Translations under genes and position numbers: made by a program
The notes under the pieces: model-generated
What the model saw: only the letters and a program-made list of their open reading frames with translations
The model's database searches: none
Told to the model about the DNA's origin: nothing
In this document: positions 8,149 to 16,567 of the stretch, piece after piece
Numbering within the stretch: the first letter of the stretch is position 1
Layout of the letters: the number at the start of each line of letters is the position of its first letter
Assembly (NCBI RefSeq): GCF_028736035.1
Contig: NZ_CP117866.1
Span: forward strand, 434,001-498,000
Direction of reading: 5' to 3'
Length of the DNA stretch: 64,000 nucleotides
Origin: Streptomyces sp. T12
Lineage (GTDB): Bacteria > Actinomycetota > Actinomycetes > Streptomycetales > Streptomycetaceae

Positions 8149-9126
8149 TCAGGCCTGCTTCCCGCAGAGCTCGGCAAAGCGCTCGGCGTCGATGTTGCCG
8201 CCGGAGATGATCACGCCGACCCGGCGCGGCAGCGCACCCGCCCTGCCGGTGAGCAGGGCGGCCAGCGGGGTGGCGCCGCTCGGCTCGACGACGATCTTCA
8301 GGCGTTCGAACGCGAAGCGCATCGCGTCCCGGATCTCGTCGTCGCTGACCAGCGCGATCTCGTCGACGAGCCGCCGGTTCACGGAGAAGGTCAGTTCCCC
8401 GGGTGTGTGCAGGGCCTGTCCGTCGGCGATGGTGTGCGGCACCGGGATGCTGATGCGCCGCCCCGCCTCCAGGGATCGCTTGGTGTCGTCGCCGGCCTCC
8501 GGCTCCACGCCGATCATCCGGATGCCCGGGTGCAGGCCCTTGGCCACCGTGGAACTGCCGGCGATCAGTCCGCCGCCGCCGACCGGCGTGACCAGTGCGT
8601 CCAACTCCCCCACTTCTTCGAGCAGTTCGAGGGCGGCAGTGCCCTGACCTGCGATGACATGCGGGTGCTCGTAAGGCGGGATGAGGGCGAGGCCGCGCTC
8701 GGCGGCCAGGGCCTCGCCGATCGCGACACGGTCGCCGGTGTAGCGGTCGTACGTGACGATCTCAGCGCCGTAGCCGGCGGTCGCCGCCCGCTTCGACGGC
8801 GGGGCGTCCTCGGGCATGACGATCACCGCGGTGGCGCCGAGTTCCCGGGCGGCCAGGGCGACGGCCTGGGCGTGGTTCCCGGACGAGTAGGCGGCGATGC
8901 CGCGGGTGAGCTGCTCCGGCGTCAGCCGCGAGGCCGCGTTGTAGGCGCCACGGAACTTGAAGGCGCCGACGCGCTGGAAGTTCTCGCACTTGAGGAAGAC
9001 CTCGGCACCGACGAGTTCGTCGAGCGTGCGCGAGCGCAGCACCGGCGTGCGGTGCGCGACGCCCTTGAGCCGCGCGGCGGCATCGCGGACGTCGTCGAGG
9101 GTGACCGGCGGGGTGGTGGTCGTCAC
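8149..9126 (-). CDS. Threonine/serine dehydratase, PLP fold type II
   Basis: This 325-residue PLP enzyme is of the threonine/serine ammonia-lyase type, which converts the hydroxy-amino acid to a 2-oxo acid and ammonia. The PLP lysine is Lys57 in GAFKFRGAYNA, the substrate loop is SSGNHAQAVA and the phosphate-binding glycine loop is VGGGGLIAG. There is no C-terminal ACT-like regulatory domain, so it resembles catabolic or short enzymes and serine or hydroxyaspartate dehydratases rather than biosynthetic IlvA. The start is GTG9126, with GGAGG 6 bases upstream. It overlaps the stop of the upstream regulator by GTGA, so the two are coupled. Confidence 0.88.
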   Translation of the reverse strand: MTTTTPPVTLDDVRDAAARLKGVAHRTPVLRSRTLDELVGAEVFLKCENFQRVGAFKFRGAYNAASRLTPEQLTRGIAAYSSGNHAQAVALAARELGATAVIVMPEDAPPSKRAATAGYGAEIVTYDRYTGDRVAIGEALAAERGLALIPPYEHPHVIAGQGTAALELLEEVGELDALVTPVGGGGLIAGSSTVAKGLHPGIRMIGVEPEAGDDTKRSLEAGRRISIPVPHTIADGQALHTPGELTFSVNRRLVDEIALVSDDEIRDAMRFAFERLKIVVEPSGATPLAALLTGRAGALPRRVGVIISGGNIDAERFAELCGKQA

Positions 9127-9887
9127 GCGTGTCCTCCAGGGGATGTCTTGTCGGTCGCTGCGCGATCGGCCGGGCGGTCCGGCGCTCGGTCGGTCGTGCC
9201 GTCCGGCGCCCGGTCCGGCACCGTCCGGGCGTCGGCGCGCGCCTGCGACAGATAGCTGTAGGCGGACGCACGGGAGATGCCGAGCCGGGCCGCGACCTGT
9301 TCGATCGCCCGCCGCACGGCGAAGACGCCCCGCTCGTCCAGGCCGCGGAACAGCTCCAGGCGCTGGGCGCGGTCGAGGGCGGCCCAACTGCCGTTCTGCC
9401 GGATCTGGTGGGCGTCGAGGATGGCGTCGACTACGGAGTCGATGTCGTTGCCGAAGGTGGTGACGGGCACGTCGGCCGGGGTGCCGCCGATGCCGGCGAG
9501 GGCACCGAGCAGGGCGTGGGCGTCGCTGACGGCGGTGATGTCCAGGTTGACGCAGAGGGCGCCGAACACGGTGCCCGTGGAGTCCCGCAGCACCATGGTG
9601 GACGCCTTGACCAGCTTGCCGCCCCGGGTCCTGGTGACGTAGTTCAGCTCGTCGCCCGCCCCGTCACCGCGCGCGACGATCCGCATGCCGATCTCGCTCA
9701 TCGCCCCGCCCACGGCCCGCCCGGTCACCGACCCGGCCACGGCGACCACGGACTTCTCCGGCCGCCGGTAGTCATGCAGGACCACCTCGCACATCGGCCC
9801 GAACGTGGCCGCGAGCCCGTCGATGACGGGCGTCAGCGCGGCGACGATCGCGTCCCGCTCGGATTCCAGGCCCGGCTCGGCCGCCAT
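9123..9887 (-). CDS. YheO/DauR-type PAS-HTH transcriptional regulator
   Basis: This 254-residue regulator starts with a YheO-like PAS domain (residues about 10-125, with VVLHDYRRPEKSVVAVAGS and VFGALCVNLDIT) and continues with a C-terminal helix-turn-helix (ERGVFAVRRAIEQVAARLGI, then SRASAYSYLSQAR). The family includes DauR, which represses D-arginine catabolism in Pseudomonas. The coupled dehydratase suggests that this member responds to an amino acid. The last 35 residues are a low-complexity tail with repeated TDRAPD/PDRAPD units, probably disordered. Confidence 0.85.
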   Translation of the reverse strand: MAAEPGLESERDAIVAALTPVIDGLAATFGPMCEVVLHDYRRPEKSVVAVAGSVTGRAVGGAMSEIGMRIVARGDGAGDELNYVTRTRGGKLVKASTMVLRDSTGTVFGALCVNLDITAVSDAHALLGALAGIGGTPADVPVTTFGNDIDSVVDAILDAHQIRQNGSWAALDRAQRLELFRGLDERGVFAVRRAIEQVAARLGISRASAYSYLSQARADARTVPDRAPDGTTDRAPDRPADRAATDKTSPGGHA

Positions 9888-10010
9888 CGCGCACTCCTCG
9901 TCCGCCCTTGGCCCGGCGTTCTGCCCACCGAGTCAGTTTCTAGACTACATGTCCAGTGTTTGTACTGGCAGTCCAGGACGTTGAGAGTGCGGCACGGATC
10001 TTGACGAGCG

Positions 10011-10036
10011 GCGTGATGTTACCGGTAACATCACGC
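10011..10036. promoter_or_regulatory. LacI-type operator, perfect 26-bp palindrome
   Basis: The half-site GCGTGATGTTACC (10011-10023) is followed by its exact reverse complement (10024-10036), with a central CCGG as in many LacI-family sites. It ends 3 bases before the MFS start codon. A TTGACG at 10001-10006 and TAACAT at 10026-10031 (19-base spacing) could be the promoter, which would put the operator across the -10 region and make the transcript leaderless. The cognate protein is probably the LacI regulator at 15484. Confidence 0.75.
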
Positions 10037-10039
10037 CTC

Positions 10040-11212
10040 ATGACAGTGACGTCGGCACCCCCGAACCCCCGGGTCTTCAGCCCCGCCGCCGTAGTCGCCT
10101 CCTGCGTGGGCTTCATGCTCATCGGCGTCCTCCAGGCTCTGTACGGCCCCGCGATTCCCGCCTTCCGCGAGGAGTTCGGCCTGTCCCCGTCGGCGGCCGG
10201 CCTCGGGCTGAGCGCGCACTTCGTCGGCGGGGTGGCCGGCGTGCTGCTCTTCGACCGGCTCTACGGCCGGATCGGCAACCGGCGGATCCTGGGCGCCTCG
10301 TATCTGCTGATGGCCGTCGGCGCAGCCGGCTTGGCGCTGGCGCCGAACTGGCCGGCCGCCCTGGCCATGGCCCTGCTGGCCGGGCTCGGCTTCGGCGGTA
10401 TCGACTACGGCCTCAACCAGCTGTTCGCGGTCGGGTTCGGGCACCGCTCGACCGCCATGCTCAACTTCCTCCACGCCCACTTCGGCATCGGCGCGATCCT
10501 CAGCCCGGTTCTGATCGGCGTGGTCGGCGCCGCACACTACCCGGCCATCTTCCTCGGCTTCGCGCTGGCCAACCTGCCGCTGCTGCTGTGCCTGCGCGGC
10601 GTCCGCGACCGGGCGCCGCAGCCGTCCGAGGCGGCCGGCGAGTCGCACGGCGGCCAGGTCCTCGCCCGCAGCCTCGGCTCCGTGCTCGCCGTGTTCGTCA
10701 CCCTGTACGTGCTGCACGTCGGCATCGAGGCAGGTGTCGGCGGCTGGGAACCGACCCATCTGGAGACCGTCGGGTACGGCGCCGGATTCGCCGCGACCGC
10801 CACGTCCGTGTACTGGCTGATGATGACGGTCGGCCGCTTCCTGGTCGCCCCGATCGCGCTGCGCTTCTCGGCCCAGGCCATCATCACGGTCTCGTGCGCG
10901 GGCATGACGGTGTGCCTGCTGCTCGCCACGGTTCCGGGGGCGGCCCCCTACGCGTACGCCGGCGTCGGCCTGTTCATCGCGCCGATCTTCCCCACCGGCC
11001 TGCCGTGGCTCCACCGGGCGGCCCCGCGGGCCCGCAGAGCGGGAGCGGTGGTCATCGCCGCCTCCATGGTCGGCGGCGTGGTGGCGGGCCCGGCGCTGGG
11101 CAAGGCCATCGAGTGGTCCGGGATCCGCGCGGTCCCGCTCCTGCTGTCCGGCGTCTCGGCGCTGTGCCTGGCCGCCACGCTCTGGCTGATCCGCAGTACC
11201 CGCACTCGCTGA
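10040..11212 (+). CDS. MFS sugar transporter (FucP/YbjJ-like)
   Basis: This 390-residue major facilitator has twelve predicted hydrophobic segments. The A-motif position between TM2 and TM3 reads FDRLYGRIGNRRILG. It heads a four-gene set with two beta-galactosidases and a LacI regulator, so it probably imports a galactoside or a free sugar released by those enzymes. I chose ATG10040 instead of the frame start at 9956 because the 26-bp operator would otherwise lie inside the coding region. No ribosome-binding site precedes ATG10040, which fits a leaderless mRNA. Confidence 0.85.
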   Translation: MTVTSAPPNPRVFSPAAVVASCVGFMLIGVLQALYGPAIPAFREEFGLSPSAAGLGLSAHFVGGVAGVLLFDRLYGRIGNRRILGASYLLMAVGAAGLALAPNWPAALAMALLAGLGFGGIDYGLNQLFAVGFGHRSTAMLNFLHAHFGIGAILSPVLIGVVGAAHYPAIFLGFALANLPLLLCLRGVRDRAPQPSEAAGESHGGQVLARSLGSVLAVFVTLYVLHVGIEAGVGGWEPTHLETVGYGAGFAATATSVYWLMMTVGRFLVAPIALRFSAQAIITVSCAGMTVCLLLATVPGAAPYAYAGVGLFIAPIFPTGLPWLHRAAPRARRAGAVVIAASMVGGVVAGPALGKAIEWSGIRAVPLLLSGVSALCLAATLWLIRSTRTR

Positions 11213-11249
11213 ACCCGCTGCGCACTTCATGGTGAAGGGAAGCTTCCGT

Positions 11250-13016
11250 ATGTCCGCTCTGACGACGTCCCCCGACGGTTTTCTGCTGCACGGCGAGCCG
11301 TTCCGGATCATCTCCGGCGCGATGCACTACTTCCGGATCCACCCCGACCAGTGGGCCGACCGGCTGCGCAAGGCCCGCCTGATGGGGCTCAACTCGGTGG
11401 AGACGTATGTGCCGTGGAACCTCCACCAGCCCGATCCGGACGGCCCCCTCGTCCTCGACGGCTTCCTCGACCTGCCCCGCTATCTGCGCCTCGCCCGCGA
11501 CGAGGGCCTGCACGTCCTGCTGCGCCCGGGGCCGTTCATCTGCGCCGAGTGGGACGACGGCGGTCTGCCCGCGTGGCTGATCGCGGACCACGACATCCAG
11601 CTGCGCACCAGCGACCCACGCTTCACCGGGGCGATCGACCGCTACCTCGACGCCCTGCTGCCTCCGCTGCTGCCGTACATGGCCGCGGCGGGCGGCCCGG
11701 TGATCGCCGTACAGGTGGAGAACGAGTACGGGGCCTACGGCGACGACTCCGCCTACCTCAAACACCTCGAACAGGCCTTCCGTTCCCAGGGCGTCGAGGA
11801 GCTGCTCTTCACCTGCGACCAGGCCAACCCCGAGCACCAGGCCGCCGGAAGCCTCCCCGGTGTACTGGCCACGGCCACCTTCGGCAGCCGGGTCGAGCAG
11901 AACCTGGCGGAGCTGCGCAGGCATCAGCCCGAGGGCCCCTTGATGTGCGCGGAGTTCTGGATCGGCTGGTTCGACCACTGGGGCGGGCCGCACCATGTGC
12001 GGGACGCGGCCGACGCCGCGGCCGACCTGGACCGCCTGCTGTCCGCGGGCGCCTCGGTCAACATCTACATGTTCCACGGCGGCACCAACTTCGGCTTCAC
12101 CAACGGCGCCAACCACAAGCACGCCTACGAGCCCACCGTCACCTCCTACGACTACGACGCGGCCCTCACCGAGTGCGGCGACCCGGGCCCCAAGTACCAC
12201 GCCTTCCGCGAGGTCATCGCCCGCCACGCGACGATTCCCGACGAGCCCGCTCCCGCACCTGTCCCCAAACTCCCGCCCGTCGCCGTCAAGTTGGACCGCC
12301 TGGCCCCGCTCCTCCCCCACGCCTCCACCCTCGCCGAACCGGTCCGCACCGACGACCCGGCCACGATGAACGACCTGGGCCTGCAGACCGGTTACGCCCT
12401 CTACCGCACGACCTTCGAGGCGGCGGGCGACGGTCTGCTGCACTTCGCGGGCGGTGTCGGCGACCGCGCCCAGGTCTTCGTCGACGGCGCCCCCGTCGGC
12501 GTCCTCGAACGCGAACGCCACGACGAGACCCTCCCCGTACGCGTCCCGCGCCCCGGCGCCACGCTGGAGGTCCTCGTCGAGAACATGGGCGGCGTCAACT
12601 ACGGCCCCCGCATCGGCGCCCCCAAGGGCCTCCTCGGCCCTGCCACCTTCAACGGCACCCCCCTGCGGGGCTGGGACTGCCACCCCCTGCCGCTGCACAA
12701 CCTGGACGCTGTGCCGTTCGAGCCGTCCGACGCGCCCACGGCCGCCGAACCCGCCTTCCACCACGGCACCTTCGAGGTCGACACCCCGGCCGACACCTTC
12801 CTCGCCCTGCCCGGCTGGACCAAGGGCCAGGCCTGGATCAACGGCTTCCACCTCGGCCGCTACTGGAACCGCGGCCCGCAGCACACCCTGTACGTCCCCG
12901 CGCCGGTCCTGCGCCCGGGCACCAACGACCTCGTCGTCCTGGAACTGCACGCCACCACCGCCACGCGCGCCCAGCTCACCGACACCGCAGACCTCGGACC
13001 GGAGAACACCTGGTGA
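11250..13016 (+). CDS. GH35 beta-galactosidase, first copy
   Basis: This 588-residue glycoside hydrolase family 35 enzyme hydrolyses terminal beta-D-galactosides. The (beta/alpha)8 domain shows the acid/base Glu159 in VQVENEYGAYG and the nucleophile Glu235 in MCAEFWIGWFDHWGG. Later beta-sandwich domains end with the typical phrase WINGFHLGRYWNRGPQHTLY. No signal peptide is present, so it acts in the cytoplasm on imported substrate. I chose ATG11250 for the GGGA 9 bases upstream, but ATG11229 is also possible. The stop overlaps the GTG of the second GH35 gene. Confidence 0.9.
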   Translation: MSALTTSPDGFLLHGEPFRIISGAMHYFRIHPDQWADRLRKARLMGLNSVETYVPWNLHQPDPDGPLVLDGFLDLPRYLRLARDEGLHVLLRPGPFICAEWDDGGLPAWLIADHDIQLRTSDPRFTGAIDRYLDALLPPLLPYMAAAGGPVIAVQVENEYGAYGDDSAYLKHLEQAFRSQGVEELLFTCDQANPEHQAAGSLPGVLATATFGSRVEQNLAELRRHQPEGPLMCAEFWIGWFDHWGGPHHVRDAADAAADLDRLLSAGASVNIYMFHGGTNFGFTNGANHKHAYEPTVTSYDYDAALTECGDPGPKYHAFREVIARHATIPDEPAPAPVPKLPPVAVKLDRLAPLLPHASTLAEPVRTDDPATMNDLGLQTGYALYRTTFEAAGDGLLHFAGGVGDRAQVFVDGAPVGVLERERHDETLPVRVPRPGATLEVLVENMGGVNYGPRIGAPKGLLGPATFNGTPLRGWDCHPLPLHNLDAVPFEPSDAPTAAEPAFHHGTFEVDTPADTFLALPGWTKGQAWINGFHLGRYWNRGPQHTLYVPAPVLRPGTNDLVVLELHATTATRAQLTDTADLGPENTW

Positions 13017-15385
13017 CCCACCCACACCGCCTGCGCATCCCCGCACCCGCCGCTCCCCCACTGACGGCTCACCTCCCGTTCGCCGACGCGCCCGGTGTCG
13101 CCGACCCGATCGAGGTGACCAGCCGCTGGCTCACCCGCTCGGGCCGCCCCTGGTTCCCGGTCTCCGGCGAGTTCCACTACTCCCGCTACCCCGCCGGGGA
13201 GTGGGAGGAGGAACTGCTGAAGATGAAGGCGGGCGGCGTGACCGCCGTGGCGAGCTACCTCATCTGGATCCACCACGAGGAGATCGAGGGCCGCGTCCGC
13301 TTCGACGGCAACCGCGACCTGCGCCGCTTCGCCGAACTGTGCGCCCGCCACGGCCTGGACTTCATCCCGCGCATCGGCCCCTGGTCCCACGCGGAGGTAC
13401 GGAACGGCGGCCTGCCCGACTGGCTGCTGGCCCGCGACTGCACGCCCCGCACCGACGACCCGGCGTATCTGGAGCCGGTGCGCGGCTGGTTCGCGGCCAT
13501 CGCCGAGCAGCTGCGCGGCCTCGACCGTGGCAACGGCGGCCCGATCATCGCGATCCAGATCGAGAACGAGCTCTACGACCAGCCCGGTCACCTCAGGACA
13601 TTGAAGCGCCTCGCCCAGGAGGCCGGCCTGAGCGCACCGATGTGGACGTCGACCGCGTGGGGCGGCGTCCAGCTCCCGGGCGACGAACTGCTCCCCCTGT
13701 ACGGGGGCTACCCCGAGGCCTTCTGGACCGAGGCGGACGGCGGCTGGCCCGACACCTGCCGCAAGCACTTCTTCTTCACCCACCAGCGCGACGACGAGGG
13801 CATCGGCGCCGATCTGCGGCCGACCACCGTCCGGGGCGGCGCCCCGGACGCCCTCGCGGACCGATTTCCCTGGGCCACCTGCGAGTTGGGCGGCGGCATG
13901 GCGGTGGCGTACCACCGGCGGCCGCGTCTCGACGCCGCCGACATCGGCGCGCTCGGGCTCACCAAGATCGGCTGCGGCTCGGTGTGGCAGGGCTACTACA
14001 TGTTCCACGGCGGCACGAATCCGGCCGGGGAGCAATCCACACTCCAGGAGTCCCACGCCACCGGCTACCCCAACGACCTGCCCGTCCTGACGTACGACTT
14101 CCAGGCACCGCTCGGCGAGTACGGACAGTACCGCCCCTCGTACGACGAACTACGCCTGCAGCACCTGCTGTTGGCGGACTTCGGCCACCTCATCGCCCCG
14201 ATGGAGTCCGTGCTGCCGGAGGGTCGGCCTGAGGGCCAGCATGATCGGGACACGCTGCGCTGGGCGGTCCGCGCGGACGGCACCTCGGGCTTCCTGTTCG
14301 TCAACAACCACCAGCCGCACGAACCCCTGCCCGACCGTCCGGACACCTCCTTCACCGTCGAATTCCCGGGCGGCGCCGGGACGTTGACGCTGCCCGGCTC
14401 GCCCGTCGCCGTGCCCGCCGGAGCCTACTTCTGCTGGCCGCTGCGGCTCGACGTCGCGGGTGTGCGGCTGGAGTGGGCGACCGGGCAGCCGGTGTGCACG
14501 GTCGGCCTGGACGGCCATCCGGTCCTGGTGCTGGCCGCCACCGACGGCGTCGCGCCCGAAATCGCCCTGGACGCGGGCACGGTGAAGTCCGTGAGCGCGC
14601 CGTCCGGGGACATCGCCGAGGTGGACGGCCGGATCCTGCTGACCGGACTGCGGCCCGGCACCGACGCGCTGGTCGAGGTGGAGGCGGTGGACGGCGGGCG
14701 GGTCGGCCTGCTGGTGCTGGACGCGGCGACGGCTCGTACCGTCTACCGGGGTGAGGCCTGGGGCGCCGAGCGGCTGGTGCTGTGCGCGGACGGGGTCGTC
14801 TTCGACCGCGACGAGGTGCGGGTGCACAGCACTGCCGTACGACCGTCGTTCGCCGTGCTGCCCGCGCCGGAGCATCCGCTGCTGGTGGACGGTGCGACGG
14901 TGGCCGCCGAGGCGGACGGGGTGTTCGCCCGCTACACCGTCGGGGGCGGCGGCGCGGAGGGTGAGGCCTCCGCGGTGCCGGTCACCCTCGTCCGGCCTGC
15001 CGGTCCGGCACCCGAGCCCTCGACCGGCGTGCTGGACCGGGCGAGCGCGCCTGCCGACAAGTACTTCGACACGGTGGCCGCCGAGTACCGCATCGACGTA
15101 CCGGAGGATCTCCCGGACGGCACCGTCCTGCGGCTGCACTGGAGCGGGGACGTGGGGCGGGCGTATGTGGGGGACGCGTTGGTCGCCGACCAGTTCTTCT
15201 CGGGGCGGGTCTGGGACATCGGACGGCTCCCGGCGGGAGCGGTGCTGCGGGTGCGGGTACTGCCGCTGCACGCCGACGCCGGAGTCCACGTGCCGCGGGA
15301 CGCAGGGGGCGCGGCGCGGACGGCTGCCGTGACGCGGGCCGAGTGGATCAGCAGCCGTACCTGGGCGGTCCGACCGCCGGGCTGA
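13013..15385 (+). CDS. GH35 beta-galactosidase, second larger copy
   Basis: This 790-residue enzyme is a diverged GH35 paralogue. The substrate-site start is FPVSGEFHYSRYPAGEWEEE, the acid/base glutamate lies in IAIQIENELYDQPG and the probable nucleophile in WATCELGGGM. It has longer C-terminal beta domains than the first copy. The two enzymes share little identity outside the catalytic motifs, which suggests different linkage or aglycone preference instead of redundancy. The start is GTG13013, overlapping the stop of the first copy (GTGA). No signal peptide is visible. Confidence 0.88.
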   Translation: MTHPHRLRIPAPAAPPLTAHLPFADAPGVADPIEVTSRWLTRSGRPWFPVSGEFHYSRYPAGEWEEELLKMKAGGVTAVASYLIWIHHEEIEGRVRFDGNRDLRRFAELCARHGLDFIPRIGPWSHAEVRNGGLPDWLLARDCTPRTDDPAYLEPVRGWFAAIAEQLRGLDRGNGGPIIAIQIENELYDQPGHLRTLKRLAQEAGLSAPMWTSTAWGGVQLPGDELLPLYGGYPEAFWTEADGGWPDTCRKHFFFTHQRDDEGIGADLRPTTVRGGAPDALADRFPWATCELGGGMAVAYHRRPRLDAADIGALGLTKIGCGSVWQGYYMFHGGTNPAGEQSTLQESHATGYPNDLPVLTYDFQAPLGEYGQYRPSYDELRLQHLLLADFGHLIAPMESVLPEGRPEGQHDRDTLRWAVRADGTSGFLFVNNHQPHEPLPDRPDTSFTVEFPGGAGTLTLPGSPVAVPAGAYFCWPLRLDVAGVRLEWATGQPVCTVGLDGHPVLVLAATDGVAPEIALDAGTVKSVSAPSGDIAEVDGRILLTGLRPGTDALVEVEAVDGGRVGLLVLDAATARTVYRGEAWGAERLVLCADGVVFDRDEVRVHSTAVRPSFAVLPAPEHPLLVDGATVAAEADGVFARYTVGGGGAEGEASAVPVTLVRPAGPAPEPSTGVLDRASAPADKYFDTVAAEYRIDVPEDLPDGTVLRLHWSGDVGRAYVGDALVADQFFSGRVWDIGRLPAGAVLRVRVLPLHADAGVHVPRDAGGAARTAAVTRAEWISSRTWAVRPPG

Positions 15386-15483
15386 GCGGCGCCCATCCGG
15401 GATCCCGCCCCGTCGGCCTGCCTATGCTGGGGTCTGCCGGGGCGGGACACCACCGCCGTACCGACGTCGAGGAAACAGCCATC

Positions 15484-16551
15484 ATGACCCGCAGCTCCGC
15501 CGACGGCTCCGCTCCGAGAGGGCGCAGCAGACGGAACTTCGCGGGCTCGCGTCCCGTGATGGACGACGTGGCCCGGCTGGCCGGTGTCTCCAAGCAGACC
15601 GTCTCGCGCGTCCTCAACGACCATCCGTCGGTGCGGCCCGAGACCCGCGAGACGGTTCTGACGGCCATGCGGACGCTGGGCTACCGACCGAGCCGCAGTG
15701 CCAGATCGCTGGCCAGCGGCAAGACCCGGATGCTCGGCGTGATCTCCTTCGACGCCGCCCGCTACGGCCCCGCCGCCATCCTCACCGCGATCAACACCGC
15801 GGCCCAGGAGGCCGGTTACCTGCTGAGCTCGATCGCGCTGGACACGGCCGAGCCGGACACGGTGGTCGAGGCGGTGAACCGGCTGTCGGCCGAGGGCGCG
15901 GACGGGGTGATCGCCATCGCCCCGCAGCTGTGGGTGGGCAAGACCCTGGCGGACACCCACCTCGACACCCCACTGGTCGTGCTGGAGAACGGCCTCGACG
16001 TCGACACCCAGCAGGTCACCGGCGACTCTCGGGCCGGGGCCCGCAAGGCCGTCGAGCATCTGCTGGGGCTGGGCCACCGCACCGTGTGGCACATCGCGGG
16101 CCCGGCCGGCTGGACCTCCGCCGACCACCGGACGGGCAGCTGGCAGACCTGTCTGGAGGCGGCCGGCGCCGAGGTCCCGGCCCCGCTGATCGGCGACTGG
16201 AGCGCCGACTCCGGCTATGAGCTGGGCCGGCAGCTGGCCCGGCGCCCGGAGGTCACGGCCGTGTTCGCCTCCAACGACCAGATGGCCCTCGGCCTGCTGC
16301 ACGCCCTGCACGAATCCGGCCGCTCGGTCCCGGACGACGTCAGTGTCGTGGGCTACGACGACATCCCCGAGGCCGCGCACTTCCTGCCCCCGCTGACCAC
16401 CGTACGCACGGACTTCGCCGAGATCGGCACGCGTTCGCTGCGCCTGCTGCTGGACCGGCTCGACGGCCCCGCCGAGCCGCCCCGGGTCGACTCGCTGGTC
16501 CCGGTCGACCTCGTGGTCCGTCGCAGCAGCGGCCCCGCGCCGGGGCACTGA
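15484..16551 (+). CDS. LacI-family regulator of the GH35 cluster
   Basis: This 355-residue regulator has the HTH MDDVARLAGVSKQTVSRVLN (about residues 26-45), a hinge helix (SRSARSLASG) and a periplasmic-binding-protein-like effector domain with VFASNDQMALGLLHAL and SVVGYDDIPEAAHF. A GAGGAA ribosome-binding site precedes ATG15484. It is about 100 bases downstream of the second GH35 gene on the same strand and is the obvious candidate to bind the palindrome at 10011-10036. Confidence 0.9.
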   Translation: MTRSSADGSAPRGRSRRNFAGSRPVMDDVARLAGVSKQTVSRVLNDHPSVRPETRETVLTAMRTLGYRPSRSARSLASGKTRMLGVISFDAARYGPAAILTAINTAAQEAGYLLSSIALDTAEPDTVVEAVNRLSAEGADGVIAIAPQLWVGKTLADTHLDTPLVVLENGLDVDTQQVTGDSRAGARKAVEHLLGLGHRTVWHIAGPAGWTSADHRTGSWQTCLEAAGAEVPAPLIGDWSADSGYELGRQLARRPEVTAVFASNDQMALGLLHALHESGRSVPDDVSVVGYDDIPEAAHFLPPLTTVRTDFAEIGTRSLRLLLDRLDGPAEPPRVDSLVPVDLVVRRSSGPAPGH

Positions 16552-16567
16552 CGGCCCGTCGGTTCCC

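Noticed and set aside
9956..10039. Longer MFS protein starting at 9956
   Set aside because: The added 28 residues would be coded by the palindromic operator and promoter region and are not transporter-like.
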